A stretch of 64,000 nucleotides of DNA from Hyphomonadaceae bacterium (GTDB lineage: Bacteria; Pseudomonadota; Alphaproteobacteria; Caulobacterales; Hyphomonadaceae): the NCBI GenBank assembly GCA_016714495.1, contig JADKDU010000007.1:196795-260794 (forward strand), read 5' to 3'. Shown here piece after piece: positions 33,423 through 42,466 of this stretch. Position numbers and translations under genes: made by a program. Below the pieces are notes generated by a model. It worked only from the letters and a program-made list of their open reading frames with translations. It did not search any database and had not been told where the DNA came from. Within the stretch, counting starts at the first letter, position 1, and each line of letters starts with the position of its first letter.

Positions 33423-34117
33423 TCATACCGGCCCCAGATGCTTCTCGAAGAACTTCATGGTCCGTTCGTTCGCCTTGTTCGCGTCGGCGGGGTGGTAGTG
33501 CTTGCCTCCGTCGCGGGCGAAAGCGTGATCGCGGCCGGGATAGGAGTGAAGCTGGTAGTTCGGGTTGGTCAGACCGGCTTTCATCTTCGTCTGGCTGTCC
33601 TTCGAGACGAAGCCGTCCTCTTCCGCGATGTGGAGCAGGACGGGCTTCTGGGCCTTCCTGGCCTCGCCCAAATAGGTGTCGATCCCGACGCCGTAATACC
33701 CGACCGTGGCGTCGATATCGGTCCGTGTCGCCGTCAAGAAGGCCAGCAGGCCGCCGAGGCAATAGCCTTCGGCTCCGACCTTTGCATGGCCCTGTGCGCG
33801 CGCACCCAGGCGATTGTGGAGGCGATGTCTTCGACGCCTTTGTCGACGTTGAACGCCTTGAAGTAGGAGAACGCCTTCTCCCACTCCGCGTCGGTCTTGT
33901 CAGTGATGTCGATGCCGGGCTCGATGCGCCAGAACAGGTCCGGCGCTACCGCCGTATAGCCGTCTTCGGCGAGGCTTTCGGCGATGTCGCGCATCACCTT
34001 GTTGACCCCGAAAATCTCCTGGATGACCAGGACGGCCGGTCCGTCTTTGCGTTTGGCGTCCGCCACATAGGCGCCGAAGGATCCGTCCTTGCCCTGAATG
34101 GTCACGCGGCGACCCAT
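33423..34117 (-). pseudogene. Dienelactone hydrolase family gene, frameshifted
   Basis: Two frames together give one normal dienelactone hydrolase. The N-terminal part (MGRRVTIQGK..., to WVRAH) is read in one frame, and the C-terminal part (QGHAKVGAEGYCLGG to EKHLGPV) in another. The break is at about 33792-33797, where one base, probably a C in CACCAGG, appears to be missing. The C-terminal part carries the catalytic cysteine (GYCLGG), aspartate (EEDGF) and histidine (GRDHAF). Either a recent pseudogene or a sequence error. Confidence 0.85.
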
Positions 34118-34208
34118 GGCGAACTCCCGTTCTGGATTGTTGGCGGGCTGAGTTGTAGTGCTCGGCGACGGCGGAACAAGCGATCCGGCCGGCACTACCC
34201 GAGGATAC

Positions 34209-35588
34209 ATGGCTGCGGCGCGGGGCACTACCGACACCATCATAGCGCTGGCTTCCGGGTCGGGCCGGGCGGGTGTGGCGGTCATACGGGCCTCGGGCGC
34301 CCGTGTCTTGGCGATTCTGGAGGGTATTTCCGGTAGCGCCGCCCCGAAACCGCGCATGGCGGCCGTCCGGACGTTGCGCGATGCCGATGGCGGCTTCCTG
34401 GATGAGGCGATTGTCGTCTGGATGCCGGGGCCGAACTCGTACACGGGCGAGGATGTGGTCGAATTCCATGTCCATGGCGGGCCTGCCATCGTCGAGGCGA
34501 TGCTCGCCTCGGCGACGAATTCCGGGCTCTGCCGGATCGCCGAGCCGGGCGAGTTTACCCGCCGCGCTTTTGACGCTGGTCGGCTGGACCTGACACAGGC
34601 CGAAGCCATTGCCGACCTGATCGACGCCGAGACCGAGGGCCAGAGGCGGCAGGCCGGACGGCTGTACCAGGGCGAGGCCGCCCGGACTTTCGAGGGGTGG
34701 CGCGACCTTCTGATGACGGCGATGGCCGCCCTGGAGGCGTCAATCGACTTTCCGGAAGAGGCGGACATTCCGGGTGAAATCAACCTTGCCGCGCTTGAGC
34801 CTATCGAAGCGCTGGCGGCCGATCTGGAGGCCGCGCTGGGGGATGCGGGACGGTTAAGGTCGGTTCGCGAGGGGTTCCGGGTCGCGATCCTGGGGCCGCC
34901 CAATGCCGGCAAGTCGAGCCTGATGAATCGCCTCGCGCGGCGTGAGGCGGCGATTGTTTCACCCGTGGCGGGAACGACGCGGGATGTGGTCGAGGTGAGG
35001 CTGGTTCTGGCCGGATATCCGGTCTGGGTAGCGGATACGGCGGGGCTGCGGGAAGCCTCGGACGCCATTGAGGCGGAAGGTGTGAGGCGGGCTTTGACCC
35101 GCGCCGAGGAAGCAGACCTACGAATCTGGGTGTTCGACGCCTCCGAAGGCGATGTTTCACGTGAAACATCGCTCGGTGCGGGGCGTATGCGGTATGGGGG
35201 CGTGCGCCCTGGGGACCTGCACGTACTGAACAAGGCCGATCTGATCGCCTCGGCGCCCGCCATCGCGGGGTCGGAGGACGTATTCGTGGTTTCGGCCCAG
35301 AGCGGCGCGGGTCTGGACGGGCTGGAGCGCCGCCTGACGCAGATCGTCCGGGAGCGGCTGGATGCCGACGAGGCGCCGCTGGTGACCCGGGCGCGCCATC
35401 GAGAGTTGGTCGAGGAGGCGCTGGCCGCTGTGGAGCGAGGCCTGGAGGGGGCCAGGATCGACCGGGGTGCCGAGCTGGTCTGCGAGGACTTGAGGCTGGC
35501 GGCCCGGGCCCTGGGGCGGATCACCGGGTCGATTGACGCCGAGGACCTGCTGGATCGGATTTTCTCCCAATTCTGCATCGGGAAGTAG
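34209..35588 (+). CDS. mnmE: tRNA uridine-5-carboxymethylaminomethyl modification GTPase
   Basis: 459 residues. With MnmG it modifies wobble uridine 34 of certain tRNAs. N-terminal THF-binding domain (TTDTIIALASGSGRAGVAVIR), helical part, an inserted G domain with G1 GPPNAGKSS near residue 230, the G3 DTAGLRE motif, NKAD near 345, and the C-terminal FCIGK with the catalytic cysteine. The ATG at 34209 is preferred over a longer frame. A perfect parS lies inside the gene (35151-35170). Confidence 0.96.
   Translation: MAAARGTTDTIIALASGSGRAGVAVIRASGARVLAILEGISGSAAPKPRMAAVRTLRDADGGFLDEAIVVWMPGPNSYTGEDVVEFHVHGGPAIVEAMLASATNSGLCRIAEPGEFTRRAFDAGRLDLTQAEAIADLIDAETEGQRRQAGRLYQGEAARTFEGWRDLLMTAMAALEASIDFPEEADIPGEINLAALEPIEALAADLEAALGDAGRLRSVREGFRVAILGPPNAGKSSLMNRLARREAAIVSPVAGTTRDVVEVRLVLAGYPVWVADTAGLREASDAIEAEGVRRALTRAEEADLRIWVFDASEGDVSRETSLGAGRMRYGGVRPGDLHVLNKADLIASAPAIAGSEDVFVVSAQSGAGLDGLERRLTQIVRERLDADEAPLVTRARHRELVEEALAAVERGLEGARIDRGAELVCEDLRLAARALGRITGSIDAEDLLDRIFSQFCIGK
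35151..35170. promoter_or_regulatory. parS: parS site 1 (inside mnmE)
   Basis: GATGTTTCACGTGAAACATC, a perfect 20-bp palindrome containing the TGTTTCACGTGAAACA ParB-binding consensus. It encodes D-V-S-R-E-T-S of MnmE. Confidence 0.93.
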
Positions 35589-35602
35589 CCGGACACGGGG
35601 CC

Positions 35603-35622
35603 GATGTTTCACGTGAAACATC
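35603..35622. promoter_or_regulatory. parS: parS site 2 (after mnmE)
   Basis: GATGTTTCACGTGAAACATC, identical over 20 bp to site 1; starts 14 bases after the mnmE stop. Confidence 0.93.
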
Positions 35623-35984
35623 AAGATCAGGTCAAAGCAGGCGCCTTGCGCCATCCCGCGCGCGTTCGAACCGCTGCTGGTTGATTGCCCCGTGCGGCGT
35701 ACCGCCGAGCGTATAGCCCCTGGATCAAGCAGGACAGGGCCGCTCCGCGGCATGCGCTGAGCGTTGAGCCCGCAGCCGCCCCATTCGTTTTTCGAGGGAA
35801 AACAACTGGCAAGCGATCCGGAGCCAACGCTCGCCTTCGGCCGGTTTGCCAGCCCCGGACCGCGTTTCGGGCATTATCGATGGATCTGCAATCGTCGCCG
35901 TTTTCCCCAACATGGGGTCTCCTGTGGGTTGGGATTTACTTTTGGCCACGAACCAGCCTACCGACCGGCCAGAGCCGTCCAGGA

Positions 35985-36205
35985 TGCTCCGGCCCCGGCT
36001 CAGATAGAGGGCGGGGGACGGAGGCGCGTCTTATGGCTTGGGCGAGCCGCTCCAAGCCGGCCCTGGCGCTCGTCAAGAGAGGCGCGATCATGCGTCGACG
36101 CTGCGCGTCAACCCCGCGACTGTCCTCCACGCGGCGGCGACATGGGCCCCATCTCACAGGTAGGACGAAATGGGGATGGACCGGGCGCCATCCCCCATCC
36201 GGATT
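35985..36205. repeat. Dispersed intergenic repeat, copy B
   Basis: Similar to 7655-7970 (see copy A) but lacking the 90-base internal block. Shared blocks include ATGGCTTGGGCGAGCCGCT at 36033, TCGACGCTGCGCGTCA at 36094, and the CTCACAGG/GGACGA/TGGGGATGG block at 36153-36180. Confidence 0.6.
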
Positions 36206-36304
36206 GTGCGGGAAGGCCTAAGCGACAAAGGATTGGGGGGGAGTGTCGGGTGCAATCGGATACCGCTGAATTGCGGTTATGGACGGCATCGGACGTCAAG
36301 GCGG

Positions 36305-36320
36305 TGTTTCACGTGAAACG
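36305..36320. promoter_or_regulatory. parS: parS site 3 (upstream of mnmG)
   Basis: TGTTTCACGTGAAACG; the inner 14-bp GTTTCACGTGAAAC palindrome is perfect. It lies 63 bases before the mnmG start. Confidence 0.9.
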
Positions 36321-36382
36321 GCGCCTCGACGGCGCGGCCGGGGCCCCTTAAATGACCCCCTCAATCCACAGGCAGCCGCCGT

Positions 36383-38278
36383 ATGCAGATCCAGTCACAA
36401 ACATTCGACGTCATTGTCATTGGCGGGGGCCATGCCGGCGCTGAAGCCGCCGCCGCCGCCGCGCGTTTCGGGGCGAAGACGGCGCTGGTCACGCACAAGC
36501 TTTCGACCATTGGCGAAATGTCGTGCAACCCGGCCATTGGCGGGTTGGGCAAGGGGCATCTGGTCCGGGAAGTCGACGCGCTGGACGGCGTGATGGGCCG
36601 GGCGGCAGATCGCGGCGGCATCCAGTTCAGGATGCTCAACCGGTCCAAAGGGCCGGCGGTGCGGGGGCCTCGCACGCAGGCCGACCGGAAGCTCTATCGC
36701 GAAGCGGTGCAGTCGATCCTTGGCGAGTACCCTAACCTCACCCTGATCGAGGATGGGGTTGAGGACCTGATCGTCGAGAATGATCGGGTGGCGGGTGTCG
36801 TTGGACGGTCGGGACGGGCTTGGAAGGCCGGGGCTGTCGTGGTGACGACCGGGACCTTCCTCAAAGGCCTGATTCATATTGGCGAGAAGCGGATTCCGGC
36901 GGGGCGGGTCGGCGAACAGCCGGCGATCGGATTGTCCGATCGGCTGTATGGGTTGGGCCTGCGCATGGGGCGGCTCAAGACGGGCACGCCGGCGCGGCTT
37001 CGGGCCTCAAGCATCAACTGGGATGGGATGGAGATGCAGGAGGCGGACGCCGAGCCGATCCCATTCTCCTTCCTGAATGACCGGATCACGGTTCCACAGA
37101 TCGCATGCGGCATAACCTGGACGTCGGCCGAGGTGCATGCGGTGATCGGCGACAACCTGCACAAGTCGGCGGTCTATTCGGGCGCGATTGCGGGCCGTGG
37201 GCCACGCTACTGCCCGTCGATCGAGGACAAGGTGAAGCGGTTTGCGGATCGCGATAAGCACCAGGTCTTCCTCGAACCGGAAGGTCTTCCGGGTACGGAG
37301 GATGGCGATACGATCTACCCGAACGGGATTTCGACCTCTCTGCCGGAAGACGTGCAGGAAGCTTTCATCCGCAAGATCCCCGGGCTTGAGAATGTCGCGA
37401 TCAAGCGGTTCGGATACGCGATCGAATATGACTATGTGGACCCGCGCGAGCTGGACCCGACGCTGGGCGTGAAACGCCTGCCGGGGCTTTTTCTGGCAGG
37501 CCAGATCAACGGCACGACAGGCTATGAAGAGGCTGCGGGACAGGGCCTGGTGGCTGGCCTCAACGCGGCGCGCTTTGCGGCGGGGAGCGATCCCTTCATT
37601 CTCGACCGGAGCCGCGCGTATATCGGCGTGATGATCGATGATCTCGTGACGCGCGGGGTGAGCGAGCCGTATCGGATGTTCACCTCGCGGGCCGAATACA
37701 GGCTCACGCTGCGGGCGGACAATGCGGACCAGCGGCTGACGGAGACGGGCATTGCGGCGGGCGTTGTCGGCCATTTCCGGCAAAATGCGTTTCACGTGAA
37801 ACGTCAGGCAATCGATGCGGCGCGGGCGCGGATGGAAGCGCTGACGCTGACGCCGAACGAGGCGCGGGGCCACGGCGTCAATATCAATCTTGACGGCAAG
37901 CGGCGCAGCGCGATGGAGGTGCTGGCGTATGACGGCGTCGACTTCGCGAAGCTGCGCGGCGTGTGGCCGGAGCTGGCCGATGTGACGCCGCAGGTCGCCG
38001 AGCAGATGGAGATCGAGGCGGCGTATGCTGGATATCTCGACCGCCAGGAGGCGGATATTGTCGCGTTCCGGAAAGACGAGGACATGCGGCTGCCGGCGGA
38101 CATCGACTATCGCTCGATTGGCGGGCTGTCGAACGAGGCGAAGGACAAGCTGTCCACCGTGCGGCCGGCGACGCTGGGCCAGGCTGCGCGGATCGAAGGC
38201 ATGACGCCGGGCGCGATCACGGCTGTGCTCGGGTATCTGCGGCGGGAAGCCAAGGCAAAGAAGAAGGCCCAAGCGTGA
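36383..38278 (+). CDS. mnmG: tRNA uridine-5-carboxymethylaminomethyl modification enzyme
   Basis: 631 residues, normal for MnmG (GidA). FAD-binding GGGHAGAEAA is at about 12-21; the CNPAIGGLGKGHLVREVDALDG block near 47-68, and AGQINGTTGYEEAAGQG near 370. Partner of MnmE in tRNA wobble modification. It carries a perfect parS inside the coding region (37788-37803), read as A-F-H-V-K-R. The rsmG start overlaps its stop (GTGA). Confidence 0.97.
   Translation: MQIQSQTFDVIVIGGGHAGAEAAAAAARFGAKTALVTHKLSTIGEMSCNPAIGGLGKGHLVREVDALDGVMGRAADRGGIQFRMLNRSKGPAVRGPRTQADRKLYREAVQSILGEYPNLTLIEDGVEDLIVENDRVAGVVGRSGRAWKAGAVVVTTGTFLKGLIHIGEKRIPAGRVGEQPAIGLSDRLYGLGLRMGRLKTGTPARLRASSINWDGMEMQEADAEPIPFSFLNDRITVPQIACGITWTSAEVHAVIGDNLHKSAVYSGAIAGRGPRYCPSIEDKVKRFADRDKHQVFLEPEGLPGTEDGDTIYPNGISTSLPEDVQEAFIRKIPGLENVAIKRFGYAIEYDYVDPRELDPTLGVKRLPGLFLAGQINGTTGYEEAAGQGLVAGLNAARFAAGSDPFILDRSRAYIGVMIDDLVTRGVSEPYRMFTSRAEYRLTLRADNADQRLTETGIAAGVVGHFRQNAFHVKRQAIDAARARMEALTLTPNEARGHGVNINLDGKRRSAMEVLAYDGVDFAKLRGVWPELADVTPQVAEQMEIEAAYAGYLDRQEADIVAFRKDEDMRLPADIDYRSIGGLSNEAKDKLSTVRPATLGQAARIEGMTPGAITAVLGYLRREAKAKKKAQA
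37788..37803. promoter_or_regulatory. parS: parS site 4 (inside mnmG)
   Basis: CGTTTCACGTGAAACG, a perfect palindrome with the 14-bp parS core, embedded in the mnmG C-terminal region. Confidence 0.88.
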
Positions 38279-38928
38279 GCTGGCCAGCGACCGACGAGGA
38301 TGGGTTCGGACCTGAGGACGTGGTTCGGCTCACCGGGGTTTCACGTGAAACCTTTCAAAAAATTTCGGCCTATCTCGAGCTGCTCGACCGCTGGCGGGAG
38401 CGAATCAACCTGATCGGGCCAGCCGAGGGCCGCCATCTCTGGAGGCGCCATGTGCTCGATAGCCTGCAGCTGCTCCAATATATTTCTGCTGAGGACAAAT
38501 CGGTCGCGGACCTGGGGTCCGGGGCCGGGTTCCCGGGACTGATCCTGGCGTGTGCGTTGGCGGACAAGGCCGGGGCGGCGGTGACGCTGGTCGAAAAAAG
38601 TCCGCGGAAATCCGAGTTCCTGCGGGCGGTAGGCAAGGAAGTTGGCCTGCCCGTGGCCGTGCTGACCATCCGGCTGGAGGATGCGCCAGGGGTGCTGTTT
38701 GATGTGGTGACGGCGCGCGCGCTGGCCCCTTTGCCCAAACTTCTAGGGTTCGCGGACGCCTGGCTTAAACCTTCCGGTAAGGCCCTGCTGATGAAAGGTA
38801 GGGATACGGAGGCCGAACTGGCCGAGGCGCGGGAAGCGTGGACGTTCGATCTGTCCACGCTCGACAGCCAATCCAGCCCAGAAGGGCGTGTGTTGAGAGT
38901 TTCGTCGTTACGTTCGCGGAGGGCCTGA
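38275..38928 (+). CDS. rsmG: 16S rRNA (guanine-527-N7)-methyltransferase
   Basis: 217 residues with a GTG start overlapping the mnmG stop. The SAM-binding motif LGSGAGFPGL is near residue 82, preceded by the RHVLDSLQLL helix; RALAPLPKLL follows. RsmG (GidB) methylates 16S G527. The N-terminal region contains the fifth parS (38337-38352), read as G-V-S-R-E-T-F. The parA start overlaps its stop (TGATG). Confidence 0.95.
   Translation: MSWPATDEDGFGPEDVVRLTGVSRETFQKISAYLELLDRWRERINLIGPAEGRHLWRRHVLDSLQLLQYISAEDKSVADLGSGAGFPGLILACALADKAGAAVTLVEKSPRKSEFLRAVGKEVGLPVAVLTIRLEDAPGVLFDVVTARALAPLPKLLGFADAWLKPSGKALLMKGRDTEAELAEAREAWTFDLSTLDSQSSPEGRVLRVSSLRSRRA
38337..38352. promoter_or_regulatory. parS: parS site 5 (inside rsmG)
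   Basis: GGTTTCACGTGAAACC, a perfect palindrome with the parS core, 60 bases into rsmG and about 580 bases before parA. Confidence 0.9.
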
Positions 38929-39713
38929 TGCGCGTTATCGCCGTCGCCAACCAGAAAGGCGGAGTGGGTAAGACCACGACCGCCATCAATCTTGGCACTG
39001 CTCTCGCGGCGGTTGGCCGCCGCGTGCTCATTCTCGATTGCGATGCGCAGGGCAACGCCTCGACCGGGCTCGGCGTCGAGCCGGTGGCGCGTCGCAAGAC
39101 ATCCTACGATGTGCTGGTCGGCGATGGGACGCTGGCCGAAGCGATCATCGAGACGAAAGTGCCCAACCTTGATCTCGTGCCGGGAGACGAAAACCTCGCA
39201 GGCGTCGAGACGATCCTTCACTCGGACCCGAAGAAGAATTTCAAACTGCAAGAAGCGTTCGCGGAACTGAAGCGCAGCGGCCGTGAATATGATACCGTTC
39301 TGATCGATTGCCCGCCGTCGCTGTCGGCAGTTACCATTAACGCGATGGTCGCCGCGAACGCCGTGCTGGTGCCGCTGCAGTGCGAATTCCTGGCGCTCGA
39401 AGGTCTGTCGCAGCTTCTGCGCACTGTTGATCTCGTGCGCAACGCGCTGAACCCGGATCTCGAAATCCAGGGCGTCGTGCTGACGATGTACGATCGGCGC
39501 AACAACCTTTCCGATCAGGTCGCGGGCGAAGTGCGCTCGTTCTTCGGCGCAAAAGTCTATCAGACCGTGATCCCGAGAAACGTGAAGCTGTCGGAAGCGC
39601 CGTCCTTCGGGCTGCCTGCGATTCTCTACGACCATAAATGTTCCGGTAGTGAAGCCTACATCATGCTCGCGCAGGAACTCATGCAACGTGAACGCGAGAG
39701 GGCTGCGGCGTGA
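38928..39713 (+). CDS. parA: Chromosome-partitioning ATPase ParA
   Basis: 261 residues. The deviant Walker A KGGVGKTT is at about residues 10-17; LDCDAQGNAST and LIDCPPSLSAVTINA are further ATPase motifs. ParA binds DNA non-specifically as an ATP dimer and pulls ParB-parS complexes to the new pole. Translated from an ATG overlapping the rsmG stop; parB follows with a 4-base overlap. The five parS sites lie just upstream. Confidence 0.97.
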   Translation: MRVIAVANQKGGVGKTTTAINLGTALAAVGRRVLILDCDAQGNASTGLGVEPVARRKTSYDVLVGDGTLAEAIIETKVPNLDLVPGDENLAGVETILHSDPKKNFKLQEAFAELKRSGREYDTVLIDCPPSLSAVTINAMVAANAVLVPLQCEFLALEGLSQLLRTVDLVRNALNPDLEIQGVVLTMYDRRNNLSDQVAGEVRSFFGAKVYQTVIPRNVKLSEAPSFGLPAILYDHKCSGSEAYIMLAQELMQRERERAAA

Positions 39714-40651
39714 ACCAACCGTTGAAACAGGCCAAGCTTGGACGCGGACTTTCGGCGCTGCTCGGGGATTATACCGGCGCGCGCAATGTCGTTGAAAACC
39801 TGGAGCCGACGTCTGGCGCCGTCGCTGCGTCCGCGGACGAACCGCCATCGCTCGATATCGCGATCGACCGGATCATTCCGAATCCGAAACAGCCGCGCCG
39901 CACCTTTATCGAGGCCGAGCTTGAAGAGCTGGCGGAATCGATCCGCACCAAGGGCGTGATCCAGCCCATCCTCGTTCGTCCCGATCCAGCGAATGTCGAG
40001 ATGTTCGAGATTATCGCGGGCGAGCGCCGCTGGCGGGCTGCGCGTCGCGCTGGCTTGACGGTCATACCGGCGGTCGTGCGCGAGATGGACGATCGCGAGA
40101 TGCTCGAGATCGCGATCATCGAGAACGTGCAGCGCTCGGACCTCAACGCGGTTGAGGAAGCCGAAGCCTACAAGTCGCTGATCGACCGGTTTGGCCGGAC
40201 GCAGGAATCGGTGGCGCAACAGGTCGGCAAGAGCCGCGAGCATGTGTCAAACACGCTGCGCCTGCTCAACCTGCCGGAAGATGTGCGCGAGCATGTGCGC
40301 GAGGGCCGCCTGACGCCGGGCCATGCGCGTGCGCTGCTGAAGACATCTGATCCGTCTGCGTTCGCTGCGACCGTCATCGCCAAGGGCCTCTCGGTGCGTG
40401 ACACCGAGGCGCTGTCGAAGGTCGAGAAATCGGGCGGCAAGTTCGAGGCGAAATCGTCCGCGCTGGCGCCCGACAAGGATGTCGACACGAAAGCGCTCGA
40501 GCTCGACCTGCAGCGTTCGCTGGGTCTCGACGTCGACATCCGCCATGTGAATGGCAAGGGCGGGGAGGTGCGCATCAAGTATGCGCAGCTTGAACAGCTG
40601 GACGAAATCTGCCGCCTGCTGTCGCGGCCACGCACGGCGAAGCCAGACTGA
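39710..40651 (+). CDS. parB: Chromosome-partitioning protein ParB
   Basis: 313 residues with a GTG start. N-terminal KLGRGLSALLGD (ParA-contact region), CTP-binding ParB/Srx fold with the GERRWRAARRAG box near 105-116, a DNA-binding helix-turn-helix (VAQQVGKSREHVSNTLRLL, about 165-185) that recognises parS, and a C-terminal dimer domain. Together with parA and the parS cluster it makes a complete ParABS system. Confidence 0.97.
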   Translation: MNQPLKQAKLGRGLSALLGDYTGARNVVENLEPTSGAVAASADEPPSLDIAIDRIIPNPKQPRRTFIEAELEELAESIRTKGVIQPILVRPDPANVEMFEIIAGERRWRAARRAGLTVIPAVVREMDDREMLEIAIIENVQRSDLNAVEEAEAYKSLIDRFGRTQESVAQQVGKSREHVSNTLRLLNLPEDVREHVREGRLTPGHARALLKTSDPSAFAATVIAKGLSVRDTEALSKVEKSGGKFEAKSSALAPDKDVDTKALELDLQRSLGLDVDIRHVNGKGGEVRIKYAQLEQLDEICRLLSRPRTAKPD

Positions 40652-40703
40652 GCGCATCTGCCGGGAAGATTGAAACAGGCCGCACAATGAGCGCGGGCTG
40701 TTC

Positions 40704-42305
40704 TTATTTCCCCGGCTCGATTCTCAACAGCACGCTGTCGGCGCCTTCGTCGGTGATCGCATACAGATAGCCGTCGGGGCTTTGTTCGACGTCTCGAATG
40801 CGCTGGTGGAGGTCAAGCAGCAGGATCTCGCTGCGGACGACTTCCCAATTGTCGTTGAAGACGATGCGCTCGATGTGGCCAGAGCGCGGCGAGTTGCTCA
40901 TGCGCATCGCGCCAATGAAGAGGTTGCGTTTCCAGCCAGGGAATTTGTCGCCGGTGTAGAAGACCATGCCGCCCGGCGCGATTGAGGGGACATAGGAGAT
41001 GTGCGGGCGCGTCATGCCGTCGTGGACGGGCATCTCGCCAGAGACTTTCGGGCCAGCGTAATAGCGGCCATCGCTGACGACGGGCCAGCCATAGTTCTGG
41101 CCGGGGCGCAGGATGTTCACTTCGTCGCCGCCCTGTGGGCCATGCTCGGAGACCCAGAATTCCTTGGTCCACGGATTTAGCGTCATGCCGAGATTGACGC
41201 GATGGCCGAGCGTGAAGATCTCGGGATTGTAGCCCTTCTTTCCAACGAATGGATTGTCCTGCGGGACAGTGCCGTCGTCGTTGAGGCGAATGGTCTTGCC
41301 CGCGAAGTCATCCGGATGCTGGGCGCGGCCGATCGAGTCATCCGTGCCGACGCCGGGACAGCCTATGGTGAAGTAGAGCTTGCCGTCCGGCCCGAACATC
41401 ATGCGCGAGTAGAGCGCGTCAACGTCGTCGGAGAGGAAGATGTCTTTGCCGTCGACGATCTTCGTTCCATCCCAGCGGCCGCGCCAGATAGCGTTGGAGC
41501 CAAGGTCGCCGCGGGGCTTGTGATAGGACAGATAGATCAGGCCGTTCGTCTTGAAGTCGGGATGGAGTGCAATGTCCATGAAGCCGGTTCCGGTGCCGAG
41601 AACCGCAACCTTCTCCGGCGTGCCGGCAATGGGCCTTGGATCAAGTTTGCCGTCGCGAATGATGCGAAGCGCGCCAGCTCGCTCGGTGATGAGGATGGCG
41701 TTGTCGGGCAGGAATTCGATTGCGCGTGGCGTGGTGACGCCACGCGTGACGATCGAGACTTGAATGTTGCGCTGCTCCCACGATTCCAACCTGAAGGGAC
41801 CTTCGCCGAGCGGCGGGGCGGGCCAGGCGGCGGGGCGCTCGCCATCCGCGCTGTCGCGTTCGTCGCGAATTCGGCGGACGGGGTAGGGATATTCCGGGCG
41901 ATAGGCTTCGCGATTGAGGCCGGCGGGATCGTCGCTCTCGCTCGCCGCCGCAAGCTGTTTCAGCGTTGCGGGAGAGGCGGTGATGAAGGAGATGACGTGC
42001 GCGCGCTGTTCGGTGTTGAGCATCTTCGATTGCAGCGACATGAGGCCGGCGTCGCTCAGCGCGGTGGAGACGCGGTCCTTGCTGAAGGTGTGGAGCTTGG
42101 CGAGTTCGGGCGCGGTCTCGTCGCCGCCATTGTGACAGGCGGCGCAGAAGGTGTTGTAGACCTGCTGACCTGCGGCGGCGGTTGAAGCGGCGGCGGCTGT
42201 CGCTGGCGATGCGGCGAGGGATGCGGTGTCGGTGGCGGCGGGCGCTGACGTGCAGGCGGCGAGGGCGAGCACTGATGCGGCGGCGAAGCGCGAACGAAGT
42301 CTCAT
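40704..42305 (-). CDS. Cytochrome c-fused sugar dehydrogenase lipoprotein, copy 1
   Basis: 533 residues. A lipoprotein signal with LAAC lipobox, a linker, a single-heme cytochrome c domain (CAACH near 53, possible Met ligand in GLMSLQS) and a C-terminal PQQ-dependent glucose/sorbosone dehydrogenase propeller (FLPDNAILITERAGALRI, HPDFKTNGLIYLSYH, HGPQGGDEVN, NYGWP). It would oxidise a sugar or similar in the periplasm and pass electrons straight to its own heme. The tandem copy at 42467 is very similar. Confidence 0.88.
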   Translation of the reverse strand: MRLRSRFAAASVLALAACTSAPAATDTASLAASPATAAAASTAAAGQQVYNTFCAACHNGGDETAPELAKLHTFSKDRVSTALSDAGLMSLQSKMLNTEQRAHVISFITASPATLKQLAAASESDDPAGLNREAYRPEYPYPVRRIRDERDSADGERPAAWPAPPLGEGPFRLESWEQRNIQVSIVTRGVTTPRAIEFLPDNAILITERAGALRIIRDGKLDPRPIAGTPEKVAVLGTGTGFMDIALHPDFKTNGLIYLSYHKPRGDLGSNAIWRGRWDGTKIVDGKDIFLSDDVDALYSRMMFGPDGKLYFTIGCPGVGTDDSIGRAQHPDDFAGKTIRLNDDGTVPQDNPFVGKKGYNPEIFTLGHRVNLGMTLNPWTKEFWVSEHGPQGGDEVNILRPGQNYGWPVVSDGRYYAGPKVSGEMPVHDGMTRPHISYVPSIAPGGMVFYTGDKFPGWKRNLFIGAMRMSNSPRSGHIERIVFNDNWEVVRSEILLLDLHQRIRDVEQSPDGYLYAITDEGADSVLLRIEPGK

Positions 42306-42418
42306 GAATGTCCCCAACAATGATGACGCATTGAAGGGTCAAACGCGCGCGTAGTCACGCTGCGCCGCGTCAGTTTTTTCGCTTTGATGTCGTTGCGGAA
42401 GGGAGCGGGCCAATGCGT

Positions 42419-42458
42419 CTCATGGCGAGCCGTGCCTTCAGCGGCGGCTCGCCATGAG
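42419..42458. repeat. Perfect 14-bp inverted repeat between dehydrogenase copies
   Basis: CTCATGGCGAGCCG (42419-42432) and CGGCTCGCCATGAG (42445-42458) with a 12-base loop, right after the stop of copy 2. Strong hairpin without a clear U-run; may partly terminate copy 2 or protect its mRNA 3' end. Confidence 0.65.
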
Positions 42459-42466
42459 GATGTGCG

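Larger units (their letters stand above)
35589..36382. other. mnmE-mnmG intergenic region, about 790 bp
   Basis: Unusually long for this locus. It holds two parS palindromes (35603-35622 and 36305-36320) and copy B of the dispersed repeat (35985-36205). No gene is supported; open frames here are low-quality and disagree with the repeat copy at 7.7 kb. mnmG must get its promoter here or read through from mnmE. Confidence 0.6.

Noticed and set aside
33734..35596. A 620-codon minus-strand frame across mnmE
   Set aside because: Its 5' two-thirds is antisense of mnmE; only the end (from 34117 downward) is real and belongs to the dienelactone hydrolase.
35589..36382. CRISPR array or phage remnant in the long mnmE-mnmG gap
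   Set aside because: No regularly spaced direct repeats and no phage-like genes; the repeated palindromes are parS sites.
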